DNA from: Cinnamomum chago
Lineage: Eukaryota > Streptophyta > Magnoliopsida > Laurales > Lauraceae
Reading direction: 5' to 3'
Assembly (NCBI GenBank): GCA_038049695.1
Contig: CP142456.1
Span: forward strand, 68,475,922-68,539,921
Length of the DNA stretch: 64,000 bases
The notes below the pieces were generated by a model. The model saw only the letters and a list, made by a program, of their open reading frames with translations, had not been told where the DNA came from and searched no databases. This document shows, piece after piece, positions 1 through 9,525 of the stretch (its first letter is position 1; the number at the start of each line of letters is the position of its first letter). The translations under genes and the position numbers were made by a program.

Positions 1-118
1 AGTCTGGAACATTACTTTTGTAAATGCTTATTTAACTGAAAAATTCAGACATAGAAGCCAGATAGCATCATGAAATTACAAAATGCAAATGAGAATAAAA
101 GTAAAATTAAGAGAGCAC

Positions 119-658
119 CTCCGTGATGGAAGCCTCTGGAGATGCATCATCATGCCCCTTGGAAGCTTCAGAGCCTATGACTTCTCCATTTGAGATGATG
201 TTTCTGAGAGCAGTAAATCAATACGAAAATTTACAAAGCTGTAAAGATAGCCATATGAATTACATACAAATGAAAGGCTGAAATTTGAATTACACATTAA
301 AAAAAGGGTAGAGTTGAAGTTCCCCAATACATGACCAAATTGCCAACTTATTTAGCAAGACATGGGCCAACCACACATCCACAATATCCAGTCCCTTCAT
401 CAGAACACACAGATTATTGGCTCAAAGACTAAGGGAGTTTTCTCATCAGTGTAATCATTAGTTCATACCTGAAAAACTGAGTTTCTGTTGAAAAAGTTTT
501 GAGGAATTCATCTTTGTTCTCAACTAGAGATTCACCACATATATCCTGGCAAACAATAATTGTTCATTACACCAGTAGCCAATATCAAACAAACCATAAA
601 ATAAGTATCAAATGCTTACCTGAATTATAGGATTCAGATATATGATTCCTTTTGATCC
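119..658 (-). CDS. Three consecutive putative exons of an unrecognised gene (partial)
   Basis: Reading the minus strand, three short exons have good splice sites and matching phase: 658-620 (39 bp, donor GTAAGC), 545-469 (77 bp, donor GTATGA) and 203-119 (85 bp, donor GTGCTC), each preceded by a pyrimidine-containing AG acceptor. Joined, they encode about 67 residues starting GSKGIIYLNPIIQ, continuing DICGESLVENKDEFLKTF and ending in an acidic, Ser-rich stretch (SKGHDDASPEASITE). The reading frame stays open across both junctions (phase 0, then phase 2), which is unlikely by chance but not impossible. The gene would continue left past the window edge. I do not recognise the protein. It may or may not belong to the same transcription unit as the aspartate aminotransferase first exon near 4.1 kb; the sequence does not resemble that enzyme. 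Confidence 0.42.
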
Positions 659-1324
659 CTTGCAACAGCCAATAGTAGTTAGCTTTAGAATGTTGCCTCA
701 AGAAATAAGGCTACATAATACCTCAGCACATAAAGGCCAACTTAATTCTTTGATTGCAAACAAGCCAATAAATAGAAGAAATATATGATAAGCATGATCA
801 ATCAAAAGTGATAGTCATGGTTCAACATATAATATCATGTAAAAAAAATTCAGGAATGAGAAGGTGACTTGATAAGTAGTTGGGCAATAATTTTTTTCAA
901 ATTTGCTTTTATGGATAACTTCTCCAAGTCCTCTAAACATAAGAAATTGTGCAGCTTGCATATGAAAGGCATACCATTGAACAACTATCTCAAGTAGATC
1001 AATATCAGACCTAAAGTAAATTTATCACCATCAAGGCTGAAATACACCCAAATACTTCTAAATAAACCAAATATAAACCAAATAAACCAGTAAATTCATC
1101 ACCATCAAAGGTGTTCATAATGTTAATTGATATCCAAACAGACCAAACCAACTGAAAATGAATACTTATAGGTACATAACAAATATAGAATGTTTATCAT
1201 TGTTGATGCCCCAAATATCTGGAATCTTGGAAGCACATGTGTCCGCCTTCGATTCAACAGAGCCTCAATTCAAACCCCATCAAAATCAAATTCTGACAAA
1301 AAAAAACATTATTAATCATTTGAT
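659..1324. other. Non-coding stretch, probably intron
   Basis: AT-rich sequence with no convincing exon, TIR or tandem repeat. A 60-codon minus-strand reading frame between about 840 and 1020 is open but has no recognisable motif, and its splice phase does not fit the exon at 620-658. Confidence 0.4.
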
Positions 1325-3474
1325 CTAATTTAAATTCACAACAAATTTAAAATAACATGAAATCTCAAGAGAGTTAAGGAATGTTTTACCTAACTCCTCG
1401 AAGGCTTGAAATTCCTCCATGACATCTTCCAAATCAGCTGCTACATTTGAACCTCGAAACCAATCTTGGGCACAAATCAGGCCTTCTACTGTTTTTGGAG
1501 ATAGAGAACTACGATATGGATCTAACACACGTCCTCCCGTACTAAAGGCAGATTCCGAAGCAACGTAGAGACAAGAATAGCTAGAATATCTCGTGCAACT
1601 TGAGAAAGAACTGGATACCTTGAAGAATTTACTTTCCACCAACCCAAAATATCAAAATTAGAAGTGGCTTGAGCTTTTTCACGAGGAAAATCCAAGTATT
1701 ATTTAACTTCATTTTTGTCCACATCAGTTTCTACTTCTGCCATATGTTTTTCATATTCCTCCAGCTCATCATTTTCATTAAAAATGGGTTGGTCAACCTC
1801 CAATTCAAAATTTTGACTCGAAGATGATGCATTAGAGCACTCAAGTTGTTGGTACTCCATATACAAAGTATTAAGTGTATCCATTATCTTTTCAGTAAGC
1901 TCAACCACCTTGGAAGATTCAAGTTTGAAATAAAATCCATAACACCATGTCACATATGCCAACTTGTAACGTGGATCCAACACAATAGCAATCAACAACA
2001 TCATATTCATTTTCTCAATTGGTTCCCAATACTTCTGAAATCTCAATTTCATTTTGACAGCCATAGTTTTCAAACAATGATCAAAACCAGACATCATGGC
2101 ATTCAATTTGTTCTCAATGGAAACAACTACAGGAAAATACAAATGAGAAGTCACATATGAAGTGCCAGACAACTTAGTTGTAGCATCATAGAATTTCTGC
2201 AAAATAGTGGTCAAGAGCTTACAGTTTTCCCAATCCTCGAAAGTAGGGGGTCCACCTACATCCTCAAGTTCCTTCTTAAATTTATCATCATCATCAATCA
2301 TTCGATCAAATTCCTTTTCAAATTTACCTGCAGTTTCCAACATCAGAAATGTAGAATTCCACCTAGTTGTAACATCCAAACACAACATCCTGTTACAATC
2401 TATTCCCTCCTTCTCCACACAAGACTTAAACATCTGTGCCCTTTGTGGAGAGCTCCTAGCATATTTCATAGCAGCCCTAATTCGATTTATGGCACCATCC
2501 AACTCATTCAATCCATCTTTCACAATCAAATTCAACACATGTGCACAACATCTCATTTGAAAATATCGACCGCTTAAAATGAAACTGTCATTTCTCTTAA
2601 AGAACTTTCTCTTCAAATAAGTAATAGCAGTGTCAATTGATGTAGCGTTGTCAACAGTTAATGTGCAAAGTTTCTGAATTCCCCAATCAACTAAACATTC
2701 CTCAATCCTTCTACCTATTGCCTCACCTTTGTGACTAGAAATCACACAAAAGTTCAATATTTTTTTGTGCAAGTTCCAGTCTTTATCTATGAAATGAGAC
2801 GTAAGGCACATATAAGAAAGGTTCTGATTTGATGTTCATGCATCAATAGTAAGACATATCCTTTGTTTACTTTTTGAAAACATACTCTTCAATTTTTTTC
2901 TCTCCGCCACATACAAAGCCATACAATCATTAGCAATCGTAACACGTGAAATAGGTTTGAATTGGGGTTGCATCATGCTACAAAAGTGCCTAAACCCCTC
3001 ATTCTCTACAAACTTGAAAGGCAATTCATCTGAGATGATCATTCTTGCAAGTTCCTCTCTACAAACAACCTGACTAAATTTCCAAAGTGCAATAGGATTC
3101 ACATTTTCAGCTCCACTACCAGATCTCATTACTGAAGTAATTTTCTTTTGTCTTTGACTATTTGCATTTATATTTTCTGGAAACTTAAGACAGATTTTCA
3201 AATGATTCCTCATTGCACTAGTTCCATTAGCACTCAACCACTTAACCTGAGCATCACAATAGCTACAATGGAGTGTATACTGAATCTTAGGGTCATAATT
3301 TTCAGGTCTAGGAAAATGCTGCCAAATATCTGATTCTTTGTTATTTTTTCTTTTGAGAGAGGAAACCTGACTCTAACAGTGACTAACAGGCTGAGGAGCA
3401 ACAGGTAGAGGAGCATCAGACTGAGGAGTATCAGACTGAGGAGCATCAGGTTGATGAAGTGGACTCTCGGCCAT
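1325..3474 (-). pseudogene. hAT-superfamily transposase (zf-BED / RICESLEEPER-like), inactivated
   Basis: This is a degenerate DNA transposase. Translation from the ATG at 3474 gives a Pro/Ser-rich leader, then a BED-type zinc-finger region (H/C pattern around CSYCDAQVKW and the following HLKIC). A long hAT core follows (LTIDA-stop-TSNQN, then the SHFIDKDWNLHKKILNF and LTVDNATSIDTAITYLK blocks, and CCAHVLNLIVKDGL). The C-terminal hATC dimerisation block ([23 protein letters not shown]) lies at 1400-1600. The 3474, 3237 and 2811 segments share one frame, interrupted by TAG at 3373-3375 and TGA at 2836-2838, the latter where the family has Trp. Another stop sits at 1699-1701, and a frameshift lies between the [11 protein letters not shown] and VASESAF blocks. 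Family length is usually 650-750 aa, so nearly the whole protein is represented. No matching TIR pair is visible around it. Confidence 0.9.
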
Positions 3475-3950
3475 ACTAGACATCAAAATCTGACAATGAA
3501 ATAGAACAAAAAAAATAATACAATAAAAAAAGATTAATGTGATTAATCTAATAGTGGGTCAGATTTGATTAAAGTGGAATTTTGAATGGTGCCAAATTGC
3601 CAATGTACAGAGTGAGTATGATTTTGACCTGATAGAATTTCAATTGTTAAAAAGATTTATAGCACTTCAGAGGCTTACGACTGAAGAAAATATGGAAGCT
3701 TACGACTCACAAATTACTATACCATGTCTCAAGACTCCAACCAAGATCCAGATACAGTTTGAAATTAAATCCGGAATCACCCACCTTAGGAAAGCCATAG
3801 CAAATGACCAGCTGTGTTTACCAGAAAACATTCTTCCTAAATCAAATAAGAATCTCCAATTTATGCATTCAACTTGAAATCAGTACATCAAACATTTCTG
3901 TTGAAACAAGCACCGATCAGGAAAAAAGTGATGGATCTACTCAATAACAA
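3475..3950. other. Non-coding stretch between hAT transposase and upstream exon
   Basis: AT-rich. This would be the 5' leader of the hAT element and/or intron of the aminotransferase gene. No TIR or exon is recognised. Confidence 0.35.
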
Positions 3951-3998
3951 TCAAACACACAAAAACAAGAAATCAATGAGAGATGATGAAGAAGAGAC

Positions 3999-4113
3999 CC
4001 TGAGGATCGGATCTTCTGGAGCTTGAACTACGTTTGCGAAGACGGAATCACCATGGAAGGCGGCAGTTGGGGAACAAGAGATCATCTGATCGTCGTTAGG
4101 GTTTTGAGACGCC
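3999..4113 (-). CDS. First coding exon of a cytosolic-type aspartate aminotransferase (partial gene)
   Basis: On the minus strand an ATG at 4113 opens a reading frame starting MASQNPNDDQMISCSP and containing DSVFANVVQAPEDPIL. That is the conserved N-terminus of plant cytosolic/plastid aspartate aminotransferase, the PLP enzyme interconverting aspartate and oxoglutarate with oxaloacetate and glutamate. In the family this block is followed by GVTVAYNKD. Here the frame reads ILR and then meets a GT at 3998-3997, so the exon probably ends after AGG, a Gly-to-Arg change relative to the family. The following enzyme exons (the LGVGAYRTEEGKPL region) are not seen anywhere between 1 and 3950. Either the intron carrying the hAT runs past the window edge, or this is an orphan or captured fragment. 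Upstream (4200-4440) is a TC-rich 5'-UTR-like stretch with a possible donor near 4202. Confidence 0.6.
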
Positions 4114-4450
4114 ATGGCAGATTCAGAAGGCTCAGAAGAGTGTGAAAGCAAATGACGAGTTTTTTCACTACAACGAATGCATAAAAAATCAATGGGATTG
4201 TACCTGTGACAGGGGAGGCTTCGCGTGAGGTAGAGGAGGAAGGTGAAGGCGCTGCGGGTGTCCGGGGGGCTGCTGCGTGCGTGTCCGGCAGAAAGATGAA
4301 GATGGAGGTTTGTCTGGTGCGTGAGATGCGAAGAGGAGATGGGTTGCGCGACGAACGGAAGAGGAGATGGAGAGGGTGGAGAGATTCGATGGAGAACCAG
4401 AGAAATGGGAGATGAGAGATCGAAAGGGGCTGGCAGTGGCTAGGGTTTGG
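4114..4450 (-). promoter_or_regulatory. Putative 5' leader/promoter region of the aminotransferase exon
   Basis: On the minus strand this reads as CT-rich sequence beginning near CCCTAGCCACTGCC, typical of plant 5' UTRs. A splice donor of the form ACAG|GTACAA lies at about 4202, and an AG lies just upstream of the ATG at 4113, so a short leader intron is possible. No convincing TATA box was found. Confidence 0.35.
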
Positions 4451-4529
4451 ACGTTTGGTCTTTGGGGTTTGTTTCTTATATGATAAGAAATTTCATTCAG
4501 TCCCCTGTTTTTTTCTTTTATTTGTAAAC

Positions 4530-4747
4530 AATACGGTTAACCGCATACGGTTAACCGAACCGTATTATACGGTTCGGTTCGGTTAATAACCGTGAATTAT
4601 TACGGAAAACTGTAACCGAACCGAACCGTGCGGTTTTTGGATTTCATTAACCGTAACCGTAACCGAACCGTGAGATTCGGTTATTAACCGCGGTTCGGTT
4701 CGGATCGATTCGGTTAGACGGTTTTCCAATTTTTTTTTACACCCCTA
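4530..4747. mobile_element. hAT-type terminal fragment with ACGGTT/AACCG subterminal repeats
   Basis: A dense array of short motifs (ACGGTTAACCG, GGTTCGGTTCGG, CCGAACCG) in both orientations ends at 4747 in ACACCCCTA. That is the inverted form of the TAGGGGTGT end seen in other hAT-like elements of this window. The matching left end was not found close by, so this is either one end of a larger element (possibly the hAT whose transposase lies at 1.3-3.5 kb) or a truncated copy. It abuts and interrupts the Ulp1-like fragment that starts at 4748. Confidence 0.5.
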
Positions 4748-5304
4748 CCAGAGATGATGCAACGTTTGGCCCAAATGGATCTAGAGTTTGGGATGCAAAA
4801 GAGTGTAAGACCCTCGTTTACATCCTACATGCACACAATCATTTCACTCTTCTCGTTGGTTACACGGACGGAAATCGCTAGAAATTCTACAATAGCTCGA
4901 AGAGTGACCATTATCATCAGAATATTTGTAATAGTTTCGTGAGTTTAAAACCCATTAATTACCTTTTATTCATGGATTGCCCTTTTGCATGCTATTATTT
5001 ATTGACTTTTTTTCCTACTTAATTTGTAAACAGAGATTGTGGTTGACGCAGCGATTTGGAGATTACAGATGGGGTGAGCCTTGGGTGTGGACGAATGTCA
5101 CAAAGGCTAACCTATCAGTAGAATGGGACGGACTGTGGTTTCTTTGCTATTGGATACGCATAGTACTGCATAAACCGTCGCCCGACAAGGTTCACGCAGG
5201 CTGACATTCCCTACTACCGATGGAAGATTTTGATTGAGATATTCAAGAGAAGCTGGCTTATGAACGCTGACAGGCTTCAACTCCCTAACCTCCCAGCTAT
5301 ATAG
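4748..5304 (+). pseudogene. Ulp1-like (C48) cysteine protease fragment, inactivated
   Basis: The plus strand encodes the C-terminal part of a Ulp1/SENP-type protease, the family that processes SUMO/ubiquitin-like proteins. The first part (about 4751-4938) reads VWDAKECKTLVYILHAHNHF then TLLVGYTDGNR-stop-KFYNSS, with the catalytic His at 4840-4842 in the usual H(W/F)xLL context. After a probable 90-bp intron (GTGAGT at 4939 to AG near 5032) the catalytic Cys motif appears as NGTDCGFFAIGYA (Cys codon 5134-5136), followed by about 55 residues ending LPNLPAI-stop at 5304. In-frame stops follow NR (where Trp is expected), YQ (just before NGTDCG) and GYA, and the start of the second exon is out of frame or eroded. 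It lies divergently from the MULE transposase about 1.2 kb away. Some plant MULEs are known to carry Ulp1-like genes, so it was probably MULE cargo. Confidence 0.7.
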
Positions 5305-5669
5305 ACTTCTGTTGCATTATTTGCCAATGTGGTACGAAATTGTTTCTGTAAAATTGATGTAATGAACTGGTATTCATTTGGATGAAAATGATGTAAAGAA
5401 CGCGTTGTTTAGATGGAATTTAATTGGATGTAATTTTTTGTTGAAGTTGAAGTTGATGTATGATGTAATGAACTTATTATTTTCTATGAAAATGATGAAA
5501 TGAAATCGTTGTTTGGGCTGAAATTTATTTGTTGAAGTTGAAGTTGATGTTTGATGTAATGAGCCATAATTGTAAACCGAAAATAGTTGTTGTTAATCCA
5601 CCGTGAGTTAAAAACAGAAAAGCTTCCTCGTATCCTTAACGACTCATAAAGCAGCCAAAATTTCCTTCC
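5305..5669. repeat. AT-rich spacer with an imperfect internal duplication
   Basis: No gene is visible. A stretch of about 40 bp containing TTGAAGTTGAAGTTGATGT followed by GATGTAATGA occurs twice (about 5441-5475 and 5531-5565). Confidence 0.5.
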
Positions 5670-6090
5670 CAGCGTCCCTATAATAAGTCAGAGTTGCTAG
5701 GGACCCATTGAACAACATCTGTTTTCTTCATAGCGTCCCTAGCAACCTATATTAGTTATAGATAAGGGTCGCTAAGGACCCATTGAACAACATCTGTTTC
5801 TTTCCATGCGTCCCTTACGACCTATAATAGTTATAGATAAGGGTCGCTAGGGACCCATTGAACAACATTTGTTTTCTTCCATGCGTCCCTTACGACCTAT
5901 TAATGTTATAGATAAGGGTCACTAGGAACCCATTGATCAGTATCTGTTTCCTTCCCAGCATCCCTAGCGACCTATATTAGTTATAGATAAGGGTCGCTAG
6001 GGACCCATTGATCAGCATTTGTTTCCTTACCAGCGTCCCCAGCGACCTATATTACTTATAAATAAAGGTCTCTAGCAACCCTTACATTAA
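5670..6090. repeat. About 75-bp tandem repeat, roughly six copies
   Basis: Six units begin with CGTCCC(T/C)AGCGACC or a variant (near 5672, 5734, 5810, 5884, 5958, 6033). Each continues through TTAGTTATAGATAAGGGTCG, CTAGGGACCCATTGA and ATCTGTTTCCTTCC. Within each unit the start and the middle are near inverted copies of one another (GGTCGCTAGGGAC against GTCCCTAGCGACC), so every unit can fold. The outer copies are the most diverged. It lies between the Ulp1-like fragment and the MULE transposase and may be subterminal repeat of that element. Confidence 0.85.
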
Positions 6091-6468
6091 AACAAAGTAC
6101 ATATCAGAAGTAGTTTTTATGGGCATATAAGGTCCATTCGAACATAACTATATGCAGAGGGAAATCCAACTTGAATTGGATTAATTCAAGGGAGAAAAAT
6201 AAAATGAAATGAGGGAAATTATTCATTAACAACAACCAAGAAGAAGCCAGATGGATCATTACATCTGCAAAACCCAAAATGTCATTGACATGTCATTACA
6301 TTTCTTCTGATTGCATTGTTGTTTGTATGCATGAAGAAGAAGCCATAAAAAAACATGTGAAACTAACTGTCATTAAATGTAATGACATTTATTATTAATA
6401 TGCATAAACAAAACCCATCAAATTACATGTGACATAAGACATCAAAAAATCAAAAACTAGTTCCTCTA
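6091..6468. other. Non-coding AT-rich stretch downstream of the MULE transposase
   Basis: No gene, TIR or tandem repeat is recognised. A long MULE terminal inverted repeat would be expected somewhere on this side but could not be identified by eye. Confidence 0.3.
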
Positions 6469-8088
6469 CTAAACAACTGGAGGATCACGGCAGGTCCTTC
6501 GATTGTGTCCCCTCTCTTTATAGTTGGAGCAAATTACAACCCTTTTGAGGCGGTTGCGGTCTTCCACCTAGTCCTTATTCTTCTTTGGTCGACCCGGCTG
6601 CTTACTTGCTAATGGGGGAAGAACGTGTTCGCATGAGCACGACTCCCACTGCTTTCTATCATGTATTGCATGTAAAACCTCAATATAAGTCATTTGATAC
6701 ATGAGCATATGGTACCAGTGCTCACAGTAATCATATGGATCAATATTCCGAACTTTCATTGCAGCCATAGCATGTGAGCATGAGATTCCTATTACTTTTC
6801 ATCTGCGGCACGAGAATGATCTGCACTCGAGATTGACGACATCGACGTATTCACCTGATTGCACTTGAAACTCTACCAAACTTGCGACACGAATGTGCAG
6901 TCTACAAGATTCTTCCATTTCGTTACTCAAGTACTTCTCTGCATAAGGAGTCAGATGCGACGTAATCTTTTGTGTTTACGCATGTCGTCTTTCGAAAAAT
7001 TCCATTAGTTTTGCATGTATTTCTTCAACCTACTTTGTAATTGGTAAAACCCTTGTGTCCTTAAGAAGGCTTTTTGTGCACTCCGTGGCGTTGCTAGTTA
7101 GTATGTTGTGACATCGTCCATGTGCAAAAGCTGTCGCCCAATTTTGATGCCCGATTGTGTCGATGTAATTATAAGCATGCTGATCGACTGACAATATGTA
7201 ATTCGTGTATACATCGTACTCATAAGGTCTATAAGCCCTCACAGCTTTCCAAAATTTCCTCAAAATACCAACATCATTAAATGTTGCCTTAATATTTTCT
7301 GCTATATAATGACAACAAAAACAGTGGTGTGCACTAGGAATTATGGCTTGAAGTGCAGGGATTAGGCCCTTATGACAATCCGAAATAATTGTGAGGTTAT
7401 TAGGTTCACCCAATGACAAATACAAGTTTGCAAGGAACCACTCACAGCTGTCATGACGCTCTAATTCGGCCAAGGCGAAAGCAATTGAAAATAACTGATG
7501 ATTTGCATCATGTGTCACAGCTACTAGTAAAACTCCAAGATATTTGCCACAAAGATATGACCCATCTACTACTATCAATGGTCGCATAGAGTTCTGAAAA
7601 GCTCGAATGTATGGACCAAAGGCCCAGAAGAAATGTCTAAAACGATCATCAGATGTGATGTCTATGTTGGTCACTGTGCCCAGGTTTGTCCTTTTAAGAT
7701 CATTAAAATACAGTGGTAGAATCTGAAACGACTCTTCGTACGACCCTCAAACCTTGGGCAGAGTAACTTCCTTAGCCATGTGTGTCTTCCTGTAGCTAAT
7801 TAGGGTACCAAACTCCATTTGATATTTATTGATTATCTCTTTTGGTCTTATATCATTATTGCACAGTACCATCTCTTCAATGAAATTTGCTATAAGCCTT
7901 GCAGATGTCTGTGGATGAGTTGTCCCCATCATAGGATTCGAGCAAGAATGAATTGCTATGTACTTCCGCACCTTGAAATGTGGTCTTGATTTAACCATTG
8001 ACGCATGTATTCTCCAAGGACAATTTGCATCTTTGCAGCGCACAGTGACTTGCGTCATGTTGGTGTGCACATGCTCCAACATGCCCAA
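6469..8088 (-). pseudogene. Mutator-like (MULE/MuDR) transposase, inactivated by in-frame stops
   Basis: One reading frame runs from the Met codon at 8088 to TAG at 6469-6471 without a frameshift. Order of domains: N-terminal MuDR DNA-binding region (VRCKDANCPWRIHASMV, with the C/C/W pattern); a DDE transposase core with first Asp in IVVDGSYLCGKYLG, second Asp in IISDCHKGL, a CCHYIAENIK block, and Glu in NATECTKSLL; then a SWIM-type zinc finger (ECRSFSCRR...GISCSHA); and a terminal knuckle-like CSNYKERGHNRRTC, where one expected Cys is Tyr. In-frame stops occur at 7747-7749 and 7030-7032, about 30 codons further on, inside the SWIM finger, and after KKNKD. Several sit where Trp or Gln would be expected. 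It encodes a cut-and-paste transposase; this copy cannot make the full protein. Sequence upstream of 8088 may hold more of the N-terminus. Confidence 0.92.
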
Positions 8089-9089
8089 CTTGTACCGTAA
8101 TTAGAAGTAGGCCTATTATAGGTCTACTATGATTAAGAAGTAGTGTTTCGACGTAACAGGGTTTTGGGGCTGATATTATAAATAGAGACTACGAGTCTCT
8201 AGGATGTACAACCTTTTCTAATTGCATAGTGACTTCTCTCGTCTTCTCCATAGACGTAGGCCAAAAGCCGGACCACATAAATCTTTGTGTTCTCGTTGTG
8301 CGTGATTGATCTCTTTCACAACATTTGGATCCAAAAGACATACATAACAAATGGCGGGTGGTGGAGATTCAACCACAAAACCCAATTGTCTGTAGAGAAC
8401 CCAATGTCCTTCCTCCTCCACCCTTGGCTCCTTAATGGCCTAATCAATCACAACGGTCATGTTGTCATCCTGCTAAAAAGCCCCAATATCAAAATGCAGG
8501 AAGAGAGAGATCTGCGTTTGGAGGAATTGAGACCACGAATCTGAGGCATCTTCAATCTTGTTATCACGGGAGAGATAGGAATGGTGTATCCATACGCCTT
8601 GCCAGTGATGAAGACGGAGTGGAAGATCCCATGAGCGCGAACAATCTCAACCGTCCATTCGAAGAGGAAAATGGAGATGATGCAGATGGGCTAGCGGCAA
8701 TATGTTTGGGGTTTTTTCTCATTTTTTATGAAAGGCCCCGCTGAAAAATACTTTATTTTAATGAGATCCTATGAATGGGCTGAGTTGTGTGGTGACTGAG
8801 GATCCAATTAGTGACCTGACATAGATGCACATGTGGCACTTTGGGACACACTAAAATAGTACTCCCTATTTCAATGAAACAGGGGATTCAGACTCATGAT
8901 GTATATATACATTGCAAGAGACTGATACAAGAGAATTATCTTTTTTACATTTGAATTTGAGAAGTTCTTATCTGGTAAGGATTCTAGAGTTTTTGAACTT
9001 GTGCATATCTAGGCTAAGCAAAGAGTAGCCAACCAATCTTATCCTTGAGATTGGTCTGGATCAGATCTACTAACAAATTACACGTTTTG
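8089..9089. other. Unassigned stretch upstream of the MULE transposase
   Basis: No gene supported. Short open frames (for example on the minus strand at 8218-8421) lack recognisable motifs. It may be the 5' part of the MULE or host sequence. A TATAAATA-like string occurs near 8177. Confidence 0.3.
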
Positions 9090-9525
9090 TGTTACGTTCC
9101 ACCCGACATTCATGCATTATATTGTCCGCTTCGGCCCACGAGCCTCATGATTTTGTTTCTAGTGAGTTTCAACCCACCAAAAGGCCTCATGCAAGGTAAG
9201 AGTGTAAGATCTACATATAATCATATTCACTTTCCTCTTTATAGTCGATGTGGGACTCTGGGGAGTCACATTCCACCCCCCTTAGGGCCCTTTTGGCCCA
9301 CCCACTTGCATCAGGCTAAGGCAAGGGACACACACTCGAATTAGTCGAGAGTCGTCTCTGATACCATTTGTCACGCCCCACCGTACAAGCATGCATGATA
9401 TTTCCGCTTCGGCCCACGGACCTCAACCCATGCAAAAGGCCTCATGCAAGGTAAGGGTGTAAGCTATACATATAATCTCATTCATTTTCCTCTCTATAGT
9501 CGATGTGTGACTCCGTGGCGTCACA
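9090..9525 (-). mobile_element. TRIM-type miniature LTR retrotransposon
   Basis: Two direct repeats flank a roughly 100-bp core: 9090-9270 (starts TGTTACGTTCC, ends GGGGAGTCACA) and 9369-9525 (starts TGTCACGCCCC, ends GTGGCGTCACA). Both contain CCGCTTCGGCCCACG, AAAAGGCCTCATGCAAGGTA and ATAGTCGATGTG. Just inside the right repeat, TCTCTGATACCA (9355-9366) is the complement of the initiator-tRNA-Met primer-binding site TGGTATCAGAG, placing the 5' LTR on the right. Inside the left repeat, CCACCCCCCTTAGGG is a purine tract on the minus strand (polypurine tract). The size (436 bp), absence of coding capacity and PBS/PPT placement match the TRIM class. No clear target-site duplication is seen, so it is old or its ends are eroded. 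Confidence 0.75.

Noticed and set aside
8218..8421. Possible MULE-captured gene fragment upstream of the transposase
   Set aside because: 67-codon frame without recognisable motif or splice structure; not enough to call.
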